Source: Clostridium liquoris (GTDB taxonomy: Bacteria > Bacillota > Clostridia > Clostridiales > Clostridiaceae). From it: DNA of 64,000 nucleotides. Positions within the stretch are counted from its first letter, which is position 1, and each line of letters opens with the position of its first letter. The translations under genes were made by a program, and so were the position numbers. Below, one piece after another: positions 8,124 to 17,485 of the stretch. The notes under the pieces were generated by a model, which had not been told where the DNA came from, did not search any database, and was given only the letters and a program-made list of their open reading frames with translations. Location: contig NZ_PVXO01000044.1 in NCBI RefSeq assembly GCF_002995785.1, positions 62,001-126,000 on the forward strand. Direction: 5' to 3'.

Positions 8124-8152
8124 ACTATTCTCACCTCCTTTATCTAAATATA

Positions 8153-9664
8153 TCACTTATTTAGTATACTTGCCACAGCCTGATTTAATAATTTTTCACT
8201 TTCTTCAAGGCTTATTAAACATCTCCTTTGATATTCTATATCTTTTATAAAGCTATTATTCCTATTTTGTAACATTCTTTCTACTTCTTCTGGAGCTGGT
8301 CCTCCTGTAACCTTTCTTATATTGACAAAGTTTATTGGGTCCAAAGCCTTAGCTATATCTTCTGCTGAAATATGAATTTCTTCTCCACCTAATTCCAATG
8401 ATATTTTATCAATAATTTCTGGGGTTATATTCTCTATAGTTAAATTATTATTAGATAAATATCTGACAATGGCTCCAGTTATTTTATGACTTTTTCTAAA
8501 GGAAAGCCCCTTTTCTCTTACAAGGGTATCTGCCAATTCTGTTACTGTAATAAAACCTTCCTTTGCCCTATCTAATAATACTTTTTTATTCACATTCATG
8601 GTAGCAAAAACTGAAGTAAATATTTTTAAAATCCTTAAAGTGTAATCTATAGACTCATAAAGATGAGGTTGAAGTTGTTCTTCTGTATCCACAATATCTC
8701 CAAAGGGGGTATTGTGCAGCATATCAAAAACGCATTTAGCCTCCCCTATAGCTTCACTTGCCATAGGCCTTGTATGCTCTAGAGAGGAAGGATTTCTTTT
8801 TTGAGGCATAATGCTGCTCCTTTGAACATAAGGATCTGTTAAATAAAAAACATTAAATTCTTTAGTGCAAAAATCTAAAGTATCCTTTATAAATTTAGAC
8901 ATATTGGTATTTAAAATCATAAGTGTAGAAGCAAGCTCCATAAGATAATCTGATCCTGCTATAGCATCATAAGAATTCTCCACTAAATCATTAAAACCCA
9001 AAAGCTTACTCATTCTTTCCCTGTTTATTGGAAAGCCAGTGGTAGTAATAGCTGCAGCTCCAATAGGAGAAAGATTTATATTTTCATATGCTCTTTTTAT
9101 TCTTTCAAAATCTCTGCTTAAAGAATCATAAAAAGCAAGTATATAGTGTGATAAAGTAGTTGGCTGAGCTGGCTGAGTATGTGTATAAGCCGGCATAACT
9201 GTTTCTTTATGTTCCTCAGCTAGACTTAATAGTACTTTTCTAAAATTATTTAAGTTTTTCATTAACTCTACAGTTTTCAGCCTAAGAACCATTCTAAATT
9301 CGCAAATGTCCAAATCATTTCTGCTTCTAGCTATATGAAGCCTTCCTGCTAAATCCTTTCCTACTAAGTTTTCTAACTGATTTTCTACAGTAAAAAACAT
9401 ATCTTCATATTTAGCATTATATTCTACAGAAGTAAAATCCATTTCCTCTATTTTATTTAACCCTTCCAGTAGCTTTTTGCTTTCCTGAATTTTTATAATG
9501 TTCTGCTCATAAAGCATTACCACATGAGCTTTGCTTATTTTTATAAAGGGCTTATAGTAGTATTCACGCTGCACATTAAATATTGGCTTTAATACAGATT
9601 CTGCAAAAGTTTTTCCTGGGAAATCTCTGCCATCTAGGTTTTCTATATATTCCTTTAAATCCAT
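8153..9664 (-). CDS. Argininosuccinate lyase-like enzyme (fumarase/aspartase superfamily)
   Basis: 503 residues, cytoplasmic. The family signature SSIMPQKRNPSSLE lies near 284-297, HIARSRND near 109 and THTQPAQPTT near 161. These enzymes remove fumarate from N-succinyl adducts by beta-elimination. True argininosuccinate lyase is usually next to argG; here it lies with a sugar-type importer, a ROK regulator and an amidohydrolase, so a catabolic lyase acting on an imported compound is more likely (EDDS lyase is a precedent in the family). RBS TAGGAG precedes the ATG. Substrate unknown. Confidence 0.85.
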   Translation of the reverse strand: MDLKEYIENLDGRDFPGKTFAESVLKPIFNVQREYYYKPFIKISKAHVVMLYEQNIIKIQESKKLLEGLNKIEEMDFTSVEYNAKYEDMFFTVENQLENLVGKDLAGRLHIARSRNDLDICEFRMVLRLKTVELMKNLNNFRKVLLSLAEEHKETVMPAYTHTQPAQPTTLSHYILAFYDSLSRDFERIKRAYENINLSPIGAAAITTTGFPINRERMSKLLGFNDLVENSYDAIAGSDYLMELASTLMILNTNMSKFIKDTLDFCTKEFNVFYLTDPYVQRSSIMPQKRNPSSLEHTRPMASEAIGEAKCVFDMLHNTPFGDIVDTEEQLQPHLYESIDYTLRILKIFTSVFATMNVNKKVLLDRAKEGFITVTELADTLVREKGLSFRKSHKITGAIVRYLSNNNLTIENITPEIIDKISLELGGEEIHISAEDIAKALDPINFVNIRKVTGGPAPEEVERMLQNRNNSFIKDIEYQRRCLISLEESEKLLNQAVASILNK

Positions 9665-9675
9665 ATTATCAACTC

Positions 9676-10872
9676 CTATAAATTAATAGAACATTCATTA
9701 GTTAACACTGTAGCAGCACATCCTATAACTCCAGCCTCATCTCCCAAAAGGGATAATTCTATATTTGACTTGAAGGGAGATAATCTATATATCTTTTCTT
9801 TTAGAGGTAACAATAATTGATTTCCTGCCTTTGATACTCCTCCGCCTATAATAACAGCTTCTGGATTTAGAATGCTTATTATATTACTTATACCCATGCT
9901 AAGGTTATCTATCATTTCACATAATACGCTCTGCGCTCTTGGATCTCCATTATTTGCTTTTTCAAAAATTTCTTTGCTGCTGCTATGCATTCTTTTTTCA
10001 ATGGCACTGCCAGAAGCTACACTTTCCAAATATCCGTATTCATCTAAGGTAAATCTTTTCATATTTAATGCTTCATTGGTCAGCACTAAGTAACCAAATT
10101 CTCCTGCAGTATAGTTGCTTCCTCTATAGATTTTATTGTTTATCATTATTCCTCCGCCAATACCATATCCTATATTTATAAATACAAAATTTTTATATCT
10201 AGTGGCATTGCCTAACCACTTTTCTCCAAGCAATGCCATATTAACATCATTGTCCAAGTAAACTCTTGTGCCAAATTCTTTTTCAAATATATTTTTTATC
10301 TGGATATTTTTCCAAGACAATTCTGGTACTGATATAGCTACGCCATTTTCAATATCCGTAATGCCTGGTATTCCCATTCCTATTCCAATAATCTTATGCT
10401 TTAATCCTGAACCTTCTATTAGCTCTTTTACAGCTTTCATTATTTTATTTAAGGTATCCTCAGATTGTTTCACTATAATGGAATTTTTAAAAAGTATATT
10501 TCCGCAAAGATCACAAATAGCCATTAAGCATTTGTAAGCACCTATATCTATTGAAACTATATATCCTGCAGAAGGATTGAATACTAAATTAATTGGCTTT
10601 CTTCCCCCTTGTTTTGTAGAAACTCCTTCTCCCTGTTCTAATATAATATTTTCCTTTAAAAGTTCTTCCACAATAGAAGATACTGTTGCTTTACTTAGAT
10701 GAGTTATATTTGAAATTTCTGCCCTAGATATAATCTTTTGTTTACCTATTAAAGATAGTATTGTCTTTTTGTTCATTTCTTTTAATAATTCCGGTGTAGC
10801 TCTAACCATGTCTTTCCCCTGCCTTCTATGCTTTTTTATTAACTGCATATAAAAATCTTTATAGTTATTCAT
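9676..10872 (-). CDS. ROK-family transcriptional regulator
   Basis: 398 residues. An N-terminal winged helix-turn-helix (ISRAEISNITHLSKATVSSIVEELL) precedes a ROK domain with DIGAYKCL and LDNDVNMALLGE. It is likely the local sugar-type repressor. The zinc-binding CxCGxxGC of many ROK proteins is absent; LDEYGYLES stands in its place. The first ATG overlaps the amidohydrolase stop by 8 bases, but an ATG at 10809 has a stronger site (AGGGGA) and would give 377 residues. Candidate operators with XylR-like half-sites lie at the head of the operon. Confidence 0.87.
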   Translation of the reverse strand: MNNYKDFYMQLIKKHRRQGKDMVRATPELLKEMNKKTILSLIGKQKIISRAEISNITHLSKATVSSIVEELLKENIILEQGEGVSTKQGGRKPINLVFNPSAGYIVSIDIGAYKCLMAICDLCGNILFKNSIIVKQSEDTLNKIMKAVKELIEGSGLKHKIIGIGMGIPGITDIENGVAISVPELSWKNIQIKNIFEKEFGTRVYLDNDVNMALLGEKWLGNATRYKNFVFINIGYGIGGGIMINNKIYRGSNYTAGEFGYLVLTNEALNMKRFTLDEYGYLESVASGSAIEKRMHSSSKEIFEKANNGDPRAQSVLCEMIDNLSMGISNIISILNPEAVIIGGGVSKAGNQLLLPLKEKIYRLSPFKSNIELSLLGDEAGVIGCAATVLTNECSINL

Positions 10873-11800
10873 CTAATTTTAGAATTCTAAGTATATTGTC
10901 CCTAAATATACATTTTATATCTTGTTCTTTCATTCCTATTTCAACACAATCTCTCATTTGATCATCAAAGTATCTTTTTACAAAACCTCTTGGAAACCAT
11001 TGCGAATCCGTTCCAAATAATATACGTTCCGGTCCTATAGTCTCATAGAATTTTTTAAATAAATCTCTAACTGTTAAATTATAAGGCATCCATCTTACCC
11101 ATTGATTGCTGCCGGAGGTATCCACATACACATTAGGGCAAACCCAAGCCAGCTGTAATAAGGATTCGGTTTGTCCACACCCAAAATGGGGTATAATAAA
11201 GGGTATGTCTGGATGGGCTTTTATTACATCATGCATTATAATAGGATTTATATTATGATCATAAGCAATACCACCAGCTCCCCCTAATATTCCGAAATGT
11301 ATTAGTATTGGTATTCTATGTTTTTCTGCCACCTGCCAAAGGGGATCTAATGCCTCATCATCAAGTTTCCCATGAAGACCAGGGGCCAATATTTTATAGC
11401 CTTTTAATCCTTGTTCCACAATAGCTTTTTCTAATATATCTGGAGCATGCTTTAAAAAAGGGTCATGGTGGGCATATCCTATAAATTTATCTGGATAAAG
11501 TCTAACAATATTACTTAAGGTTTCATTCCCTCCCCCTGTTACAAAAATAAGTTTTTCTATATTGTTTTTTTCCATTTCCTCTATCCAAAGTTTTGCAGTA
11601 TCCTCTGCACTGTCTAAGGTTGGTAATGGCTCTGGAAATCCCCAAGCTTTTCTCCACCTTTTATTTTGATAGCTGTTCATCTCTTGTATTTTGTTATATT
11701 TTTCTTCACCATACTTTTCTATATAGTCATTTTTTATGGTGACTATTTCATAACCCTTTACGTCAAAATGTACGTGAGAGTCCACTATTTTATAATCCAT
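10865..11800 (-). CDS. Metal-dependent amidohydrolase (amidohydrolase-2 / ACMSD-like)
   Basis: 311 residues, TIM-barrel hydrolase. Metal ligands are visible: DSHVHFD near 6-12, ILIHFG near 168, IIPHFGCG near 204 and GTDSQW near 264. Such enzymes hydrolyse amides or lactones or decarboxylate. It sits in the middle of an import operon, between the permeases and the ROK regulator, and probably acts on the imported compound. AAGGAGATG lies before the ATG. Confidence 0.85.
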   Translation of the reverse strand: MDYKIVDSHVHFDVKGYEIVTIKNDYIEKYGEEKYNKIQEMNSYQNKRWRKAWGFPEPLPTLDSAEDTAKLWIEEMEKNNIEKLIFVTGGGNETLSNIVRLYPDKFIGYAHHDPFLKHAPDILEKAIVEQGLKGYKILAPGLHGKLDDEALDPLWQVAEKHRIPILIHFGILGGAGGIAYDHNINPIIMHDVIKAHPDIPFIIPHFGCGQTESLLQLAWVCPNVYVDTSGSNQWVRWMPYNLTVRDLFKKFYETIGPERILFGTDSQWFPRGFVKRYFDDQMRDCVEIGMKEQDIKCIFRDNILRILKLDE

Positions 11801-11815
11801 AATGCATCTCCTTTC

Positions 11816-12631
11816 TTATCCTTTTAACCCTGTTAAATGTATTCCTTCAATAATCTTCTTTTGGAATATAAAGAACACTATTAATACAGGAATTGTGGCA
11901 ATAGTTGCCCCTGCCATTACTAGATTCCATTGATTATATGCTTCCCCAGAAAAAAGAGCAAGTCCTACAGGAAGTGTGTATATTTCTGGACTATCTACTG
12001 CAATTACTGGCCATAAAAAAGCATTCCAGTTGCCTAAAAATGTAAATATAGCTAGAGCAGATATGGCTGGCTTTACTAAAGGTACTGCAGCTCTCCAGAA
12101 TATACCGAATTCTGATAATCCATCTATTCTTGCAGCCTCTAAAAGATCATTTGGTATACCTTCAAAGAATTGCTTCATTAAGAATATGCCAAAGGCTGAG
12201 GTAAGCCCTGGAAATAGTAATGACCAATAGGTATTAATCCAATTAAATTTATTTACCATCATGTACCATGGTATTATTAACATTTCTGTTGGCACCATTA
12301 ATGTTGATAATATTAAAAAGAATAAAAATTTTTTACCCTTAAATTCAAGTTTGGCAAAGGTATATCCAACTAATGTATCAAAAAATAATACTGAAATAGT
12401 AGTTATACCAGCTATGAGAAGACTATTTTTAAACCAGGATAAAAATTTAGTATTTTCTAATACATATTTATAGGCATCAAAAGTAGCTTTTTTAGGTATA
12501 AGAGATATATTATATATGTCTACTCCACTTTTTAAAGAGGTACTGAACATCCAAAGAAATGGAAATACCATCATTACTCCGCCAATGGTTAGTAATATAA
12601 TGCTGCCAATAGGGATCTTTTTCTTTTCCAT
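11816..12631 (-). CDS. Sugar-type ABC transporter permease (MalG-like)
   Basis: 271 residues with six predicted membrane helices. The EAA loop EAARIDGLSEFGIFWRAAVP that contacts the ATPase is clear near 166-185. It pairs with the upstream permease and binding protein as a CUT1-type importer. No ATPase gene is in the operon, so a shared MsmX-like ATPase elsewhere is inferred. AAGGAGG precedes the ATG. Confidence 0.92.
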   Translation of the reverse strand: MEKKKIPIGSIILLTIGGVMMVFPFLWMFSTSLKSGVDIYNISLIPKKATFDAYKYVLENTKFLSWFKNSLLIAGITTISVLFFDTLVGYTFAKLEFKGKKFLFFLILSTLMVPTEMLIIPWYMMVNKFNWINTYWSLLFPGLTSAFGIFLMKQFFEGIPNDLLEAARIDGLSEFGIFWRAAVPLVKPAISALAIFTFLGNWNAFLWPVIAVDSPEIYTLPVGLALFSGEAYNQWNLVMAGATIATIPVLIVFFIFQKKIIEGIHLTGLKG

Positions 12632-12645
12632 AGTTTTACCTCCTT

Positions 12646-13545
12646 TTAATATTCAACTTTTTTAGTTAAAAACTTCAATTGAATAATAGTTATAATGATT
12701 ATTATGCTGAATAGTATTATAGTAGCGGCACTTGCAAGTCCCATTTTATTATTCATAAATCCTGCTTGATATATATATAGAACTAAACTTAGAGTAGAAT
12801 TTACAGGACCTCCTGGGTTTCCTTGTCCTCCACCAGTTATGTTAAATACTTGAGTAAATACCTGTAGAGTTTGTATTGTTGCCATTACTACCAAATACAC
12901 CACTGTTGAATTTAGCAATGGTATAGTAATCTTCCAAAACTGTATCCAAGGACTTGCCCCATCAATACTTGAGGCTTCATAATAAGTTCTAGGTATCTGT
13001 TTTAGTCCTGCAATAAATATGATGGTGTTAAAGCCTATACTCTGCCAAATTATATTTGCAATTACCACATAAATTGCCTGACCAGTGCTGTCTAAGAAGG
13101 GTTGAGCTGTTCCTCCAAAGGCAGTTATAATCTGGTTAATTACCCCTCCCTGTTTCATAAACATCCATCTCCATACCCATGCAACAGCAACAGTTGATGT
13201 TACATAAGGCAGAAAGTATATTGTTCTAAATATGCCGGCTCCTTTAGTTAATCTATTTATTAGAAGAGCAATACATAAGCTTATTATTAATTGTAAAGGA
13301 ACTCCTATGAATACATATTTAACGGTATTCCCCATGGCTTTTTTGAAGATATTATCTTTAAATAAAGTTTTGAAATTATCAAAGAATACAAAGGGTTTAT
13401 CCTGAGATAAAATGTCCCATTCATGTAGACTTATATTAAAAGCAAATAAAGTTGGTGCTATTCTTATTAATATAAAGAATAGTATGGGAACAGCTATAAA
13501 TATATAAGCCCACATAGCCTGCCTACCCTTTATAGTTAATTTCAT
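12646..13545 (-). CDS. Sugar-type ABC transporter permease (MalF/UgpA-like)
   Basis: 299 residues, six membrane helices, with the EAA loop EASSIDGASPWIQFWKITIP near 197-216. It forms the heterodimeric channel with the next gene, 14 bases downstream. AAGGGGGG precedes the ATG. Confidence 0.92.
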   Translation of the reverse strand: MKLTIKGRQAMWAYIFIAVPILFFILIRIAPTLFAFNISLHEWDILSQDKPFVFFDNFKTLFKDNIFKKAMGNTVKYVFIGVPLQLIISLCIALLINRLTKGAGIFRTIYFLPYVTSTVAVAWVWRWMFMKQGGVINQIITAFGGTAQPFLDSTGQAIYVVIANIIWQSIGFNTIIFIAGLKQIPRTYYEASSIDGASPWIQFWKITIPLLNSTVVYLVVMATIQTLQVFTQVFNITGGGQGNPGGPVNSTLSLVLYIYQAGFMNNKMGLASAATIILFSIIIIITIIQLKFLTKKVEY

Positions 13546-13567
13546 ACATTATCCCCCCTTTGAATAT

Positions 13568-13593
13568 AAACCCCATGTATTCACATGGGGTTT
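13568..13593 (-). terminator. Intercistronic hairpin after the binding-protein gene
   Basis: AAACCCCATGT pairs over 11 bases with ACATGGGGTTT around ATTC. There is no clear T-run beyond the stem. Such hairpins commonly trim or stabilise the mRNA so that the binding protein is made in excess over the permeases. Confidence 0.65.
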
Positions 13594-13599
13594 CTTACA

Positions 13600-14907
13600 T
13601 TATTCCTTCCAGTATTCATCAAGTATTTTTTGTACAGTATTTACAGCTTCGTCTAATGCTTTCCTTGGGTCTTCATTATTTAGAAGCACATGATCTATAG
13701 CATCAATAAGGGCCTTTCTATCTGCGCCTTCATCTACATAGAAGTAAGATTCAGCTACTGGCAGCTGCTTAATAAATACTGCTAGCTTAGGATCTTTAGA
13801 CATTTCTGGATCATTAACTAAAGACATTCTTGCAGCTATTTCTCCAGTTTCTTTTGTCCATTCCTTCATAACCTCAGGAGAAGTTAAGAAATTAAGGAAT
13901 TTAACAGATGCATCAAGTTTTTCTCCTTTAGCAGTTTTTGTAATCCCATTTGTCCAGAAAGAGCCAAAGGATACTTGTTTACCATTATGTGCTGGAAGTG
14001 GTGCTACACCATAATTTAAATTTGGTGCCTGTTTATCTATACCACTTAAACGATAAGAACCATCTATGTGTAAAGCTGCTTTTCCGTTAATAAAAGCTGT
14101 AGAGTCATCTGTAAAGAAGTTATTTTCCCCAACTTTTTCTTTTCTAACTAAATCTACTAGGAATTCAAAAGCTTTATATCCATTCTCAGAAGCATTCCAT
14201 AGTACCTTTTTATTGTCATCACTTAAAGGTTGTTGTCCAAATTGAGTAAGCAGTATAGGCCTAAACCAGCTATGAAGCTGTCCTGTAGGCTGGAAAGTCA
14301 ATCCTTCAATTTCTAATTTTCCATCTTTTCTTAAAGTACACTTTTTAGCCATTTGAACTAGTTCATCTAAATTAGTTGGTGGTTTTTCAGGATCTAATCC
14401 ATTGGCTTTAAAAATATCCTTGTTCCAGAAAAGAGCCATAGTTCTAACTGCTGTTGGAACTGTATAGTACTTTCCATCTATTTTATTAACCTTTATCATA
14501 GGAGCAAATTCTTTTTCCATAGTATCCACTGGGAAGTCTTTCTCCGGTAATGGCTGTAGAGCCTTTGCTTTTACAAACTTAGGTACCCACCCATAATATA
14601 GATTAACTATGTCAGGCCCTGTTCCTGAAGATATAGCTGCTGAAACCTTTTGCTGATAAGAGTCATATGGAAAATGTTTTTGTACTACTTTAATGTTTGG
14701 ATTTTGTTTTTGGAAATCCTCTATTAATTTGTCCATAAGTTTAATTTTTGGTTCATAAAAGTACTGCCAATATTCAATGGTAACTACTTTATCCTCTGTT
14801 TTAGATTTAGAACCACTGGTATCCTTACTGCTTGAACCACAGCCAGTAAGTGCCATAGATGCCGTCATTACCCCCGTTAAAAGAATAGATAAAAACCTTT
14901 TATTCAT
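13600..14907 (-). CDS. Sugar-type ABC transporter substrate-binding lipoprotein
   Basis: 435 residues. The N-terminus is a lipoprotein signal with lipobox LTGC at about 20-23, so the protein is anchored outside the membrane. The body is an extracellular solute-binding fold (family 1) with WNASENGYKAF and INGKAALHIDGSYRL. It delivers an oligosaccharide or a sugar-like ligand to the two permeases. It follows a ROK-type operator and heads the transporter part of the operon. Confidence 0.9.
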   Translation of the reverse strand: MNKRFLSILLTGVMTASMALTGCGSSSKDTSGSKSKTEDKVVTIEYWQYFYEPKIKLMDKLIEDFQKQNPNIKVVQKHFPYDSYQQKVSAAISSGTGPDIVNLYYGWVPKFVKAKALQPLPEKDFPVDTMEKEFAPMIKVNKIDGKYYTVPTAVRTMALFWNKDIFKANGLDPEKPPTNLDELVQMAKKCTLRKDGKLEIEGLTFQPTGQLHSWFRPILLTQFGQQPLSDDNKKVLWNASENGYKAFEFLVDLVRKEKVGENNFFTDDSTAFINGKAALHIDGSYRLSGIDKQAPNLNYGVAPLPAHNGKQVSFGSFWTNGITKTAKGEKLDASVKFLNFLTSPEVMKEWTKETGEIAARMSLVNDPEMSKDPKLAVFIKQLPVAESYFYVDEGADRKALIDAIDHVLLNNEDPRKALDEAVNTVQKILDEYWKE

Positions 14908-14956
14908 CTTCTTACCCCCTGTTAAATATATAATAATAGTGATTATTATTATCTAG

Positions 14957-14981
14957 TTAGTTTGTTTATACTACTTACTAA
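14957..14981. promoter_or_regulatory. ROK (XylR-type) operator before the binding-protein gene
   Basis: TTAGTTTGTTTA is followed by an imperfect mirrored half (TTACTAA). This resembles known XylR operators of the form TTAGTTTG...CAAACTAA. It overlaps the stop of the ROK kinase-like gene and precedes the binding-protein gene by about 50 bases. Confidence 0.5.
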
Positions 14982-15865
14982 CATTTTATAAAATTCATTT
15001 TGGCACTGCCAATGGCCCCGCCAAATTCCCCTGTTTTACTTAGCTCAATCACTGTGTTCAAAGGTATAAGTTTTTTTATATTTTCCTTTACTTCATTTTT
15101 TAATTTTTCGCCTTGATTTGCCATACCTCCGCCAATTACTATTTTCTGAGGATTTATAATACACCTTATAGCACTAATGCCTATGCCTAAATATTTATAA
15201 ACCTCTTCTACTACATCTATAGCTACTTCGTCGCCTTCTTCTGCTCTAATAAATATTTCTTTGCACTCTAATTCTTCACCAGATTTTTCTTTATATTTTT
15301 TCCCTACAGAATTAGCAGAAGCATTGCTTTCAAAATATCCAAAGTCATGGTTAGAGCATTGATATTTATATGCATCTAATCCAATAGGCATATACCCAAT
15401 TTCTCCTGCTTCAAAGTTGGCTCCTCTATATATATTGTCATTTATATAAATTCCACAGCCTATACCAGTGCCAATAGTAATCATAATAAAATCTGTACAT
15501 GTCTTGCCACATCCAAAATATTTTTCTCCAATTGTCCATGCATTTACATCATTCTCAACCTTAACTTTTAATTTGAATATTTCTTCAATATATTTCTTCA
15601 AATTAAAATTTACCAAAGATAGTGCTGGGCATGATACTATATTACCTTTTTTATAATCTACAATACCTGGTACCCCTATTCCTATCCCTTCTACCTGACC
15701 ATTACAACTATTTAATAGTTCATCTATTATTTCCACTATGTTTTTAGTGTAATCATTTACATAATAATTACTTTTTCTTATATAAGTTCTTAGTATCTCT
15801 CCTTTGTCATCTATAACTGCCCCCTTAATATTAGTGCCGCCAATATCAAGTCCTATGCTTTTCAA
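14978..15865 (-). CDS. ROK-family sugar kinase-like protein
   Basis: 295 residues with no DNA-binding domain. The ATP phosphate loop DIGGTNIKGAV is at 7-17, the catalytic Asp lies in VENDVNAW near 100, and ITIGTGIGCGIY follows. It probably phosphorylates a hexose or N-acyl hexosamine. The zinc motif CxCGxxGC is missing; CSNHDFGYFES occupies its place. The start is TTG, with GGGGG 7 bases upstream. It is the first gene of the import operon. Confidence 0.85.
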   Translation of the reverse strand: MKSIGLDIGGTNIKGAVIDDKGEILRTYIRKSNYYVNDYTKNIVEIIDELLNSCNGQVEGIGIGVPGIVDYKKGNIVSCPALSLVNFNLKKYIEEIFKLKVKVENDVNAWTIGEKYFGCGKTCTDFIMITIGTGIGCGIYINDNIYRGANFEAGEIGYMPIGLDAYKYQCSNHDFGYFESNASANSVGKKYKEKSGEELECKEIFIRAEEGDEVAIDVVEEVYKYLGIGISAIRCIINPQKIVIGGGMANQGEKLKNEVKENIKKLIPLNTVIELSKTGEFGGAIGSAKMNFIKC

Positions 15866-15880
15866 GTTTTTACCCCCTAA

Positions 15881-15906
15881 TTAGTTAGTTTAGATTATTA
15901 ACTATC
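15881..15906. promoter_or_regulatory. Second ROK-type operator at the operon head
   Basis: TTAGTTAGTTTA followed by TTAACTA forms an imperfect palindrome like the site at 14957-14981. It lies just upstream of the TTG start of the ROK kinase-like gene, where a repressor would block transcription. Confidence 0.45.
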
Positions 15907-16043
15907 TATATAAAATATATTCTCCATTTTTTTAAAAATTCCTTCTAAATAATAATAAACTTTGAAATATTTTCTGTATTTTTCTAAAACAAATTACTAA
16001 TAATAATTTCTGAAAGTAAACTATAGAAAGGACGTTGTGTATA

Positions 16044-16925
16044 ATGGATAAGGAATTAGAATTTATCAATAGTTTTCCAAAATCCCTGCCTGGTCAGCAT
16101 CAAACTAAGCACCCTGGAATAGAATCTACTATGAACCCAACACCAATTTTTGATAATCCAAATTGTAAAGGCTCAGGTAAATTAAACGATAAGGTGGCTT
16201 TAATCACTGGCGGGGATAGTGGCATAGGAAGAGCTGTGGCAGTAGCCTATGCTAAAGAAGGAGCGGATTTAGCTATTGTATATTATGATGAGCATGAGGA
16301 TGCTGAAGAAACTAAAAAAATAATAGAATCTTTAGGAAGAAAGTGCTTACTACTTCCTGGAGATATAACGGATGCTAAATTCTGCACTAATGCTATACAA
16401 AAAACTATAAATGAATATAAAAGTCTTCATATTCTAGTAAATAATGCAGCGGTACAATATGCTCAGAATAGCATTCTAGATATTACAGATGAGCAGCTGG
16501 AAAAAACCTTTAAAACTAATATATTCGCTATGTTTTATTTGGTAAGGGCTGCTGTTCCATATTTAAAGGAAGGAAGTTCTATAATAAATACTACTTCTAT
16601 AACTGCTTATAAAGGCGATGAAAGATTAATTGACTACTCTTCTACTAAGGGAGCGATTGTTACCTTTACACGTTCAATGGCTCTTTCCCTTGCAAAATTG
16701 GGAGTAAGGGTTAACGCAGTAGCTCCAGGCCCTATATGGACTCCATTAATACCTTCTTCTTTTAACGAAAATGAAGTAGCTGCCTTTGGAACAGATACAG
16801 CTATGGGAAGACCAGGTCAACCAGTAGAACTTGCCGGAACCTATGTATTTTTAGCTTCCACTGAAGCTTCATTTATTACTGGAGAAGTTGTACATGTGAA
16901 TGGCGGGAAGATTGTTAATGGCTAA
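16044..16925 (+). CDS. Short-chain dehydrogenase/reductase (YhdF/YghA-like)
   Basis: 293 residues. The NAD(P)-binding GGDSGIGRAVAV lies near 54, NNAAVQ near 131, and the catalytic YxxxK is YSSTK near 198-202. The N-terminal extension with PGQHQTKHPGIESTMNP is typical of the stress-linked SDR subgroup of Bacillus and enterobacteria. The ATG at 16044 is preferred to the upstream GTG because AAAGGA lies about 11 bases away. It is transcribed alone, divergently from the import operon. Confidence 0.88.
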   Translation: MDKELEFINSFPKSLPGQHQTKHPGIESTMNPTPIFDNPNCKGSGKLNDKVALITGGDSGIGRAVAVAYAKEGADLAIVYYDEHEDAEETKKIIESLGRKCLLLPGDITDAKFCTNAIQKTINEYKSLHILVNNAAVQYAQNSILDITDEQLEKTFKTNIFAMFYLVRAAVPYLKEGSSIINTTSITAYKGDERLIDYSSTKGAIVTFTRSMALSLAKLGVRVNAVAPGPIWTPLIPSSFNENEVAAFGTDTAMGRPGQPVELAGTYVFLASTEASFITGEVVHVNGGKIVNG

Positions 16926-16931
16926 TTCTAT

Positions 16932-17050
16932 TAGTTGACAATTGACAGTTTAAGTAAGAACTAATAGATAAAAAGTAAGGGTTTATGAAAAAGTTTAGCA
17001 AAGCCGAATTTTCACCACAACCCTTACTTCTTAGTTCTTACCTCTTACTT
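16932..17050. repeat. Intergenic repeat with nested hairpins
   Basis: It begins TTAGTTGACAATTGACAG and holds GTAAGAACTAA (16954-16964) facing TTAGTTCTTAC (17031-17041), with an inner AGTAAGGGTT / AACCCTTACT stem. The same end and the same GTAAGAACTAA hairpin occur in the element at 20720-20980. It could also end the dehydrogenase transcript. Confidence 0.65.
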
Positions 17051-17169
17051 ATCTACAAATTTAAATTTTCTTTCTTAATTATATTTTTCTTTTTAATTTG
17101 TCAATAACTATTCACAAAATTAATTGGTTTTCATATAATGAATATTAAACATTTATTATAGAGGTAAAT

Positions 17170-17427
17170 ATGGCTATAGTAGACTTATCATATCCTAGAA
17201 GGTTTATCCAAGCCACTGTTAGAGAAGGTGATTTCTATTCTTTATTTCCCAAAATTTTAACTTCTAATATTATTATAACTAATCTCCGTATATCTAACCA
17301 TTGTGATAATAATATTATCAATATGAATTTTTTCTATTACAATTTTCTTGCTGCATTTGATATTATGAGATCTGTAAATTACTATAAGCTTAATACCATA
17401 AAAAATCATCTAACTTGGAAAAAGTAA
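17170..17427 (+). CDS. Hypothetical protein, doubtful
   Basis: An 85-residue frame with a fair ribosome site (GAGGT, 5 bases before the ATG). The protein is rich in Asn, Ile and Tyr and shows no motif I recognise. It is alone in a repeat-rich gap between the dehydrogenase and the DtxR-type regulator. It may be a real short protein or a chance frame. Confidence 0.3.
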   Translation: MAIVDLSYPRRFIQATVREGDFYSLFPKILTSNIIITNLRISNHCDNNIINMNFFYYNFLAAFDIMRSVNYYKLNTIKNHLTWKK

Positions 17428-17485
17428 GAGCAGGGTGATAAAAACTCTGCTTTCATTTTACTGCCCTAAATAAACTAGTAAGGTA

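Noticed and set aside
8153-9664. Biosynthetic argH
   Set aside because: No argG or other arginine gene is near, and the context is catabolic; the biosynthetic role is not excluded.
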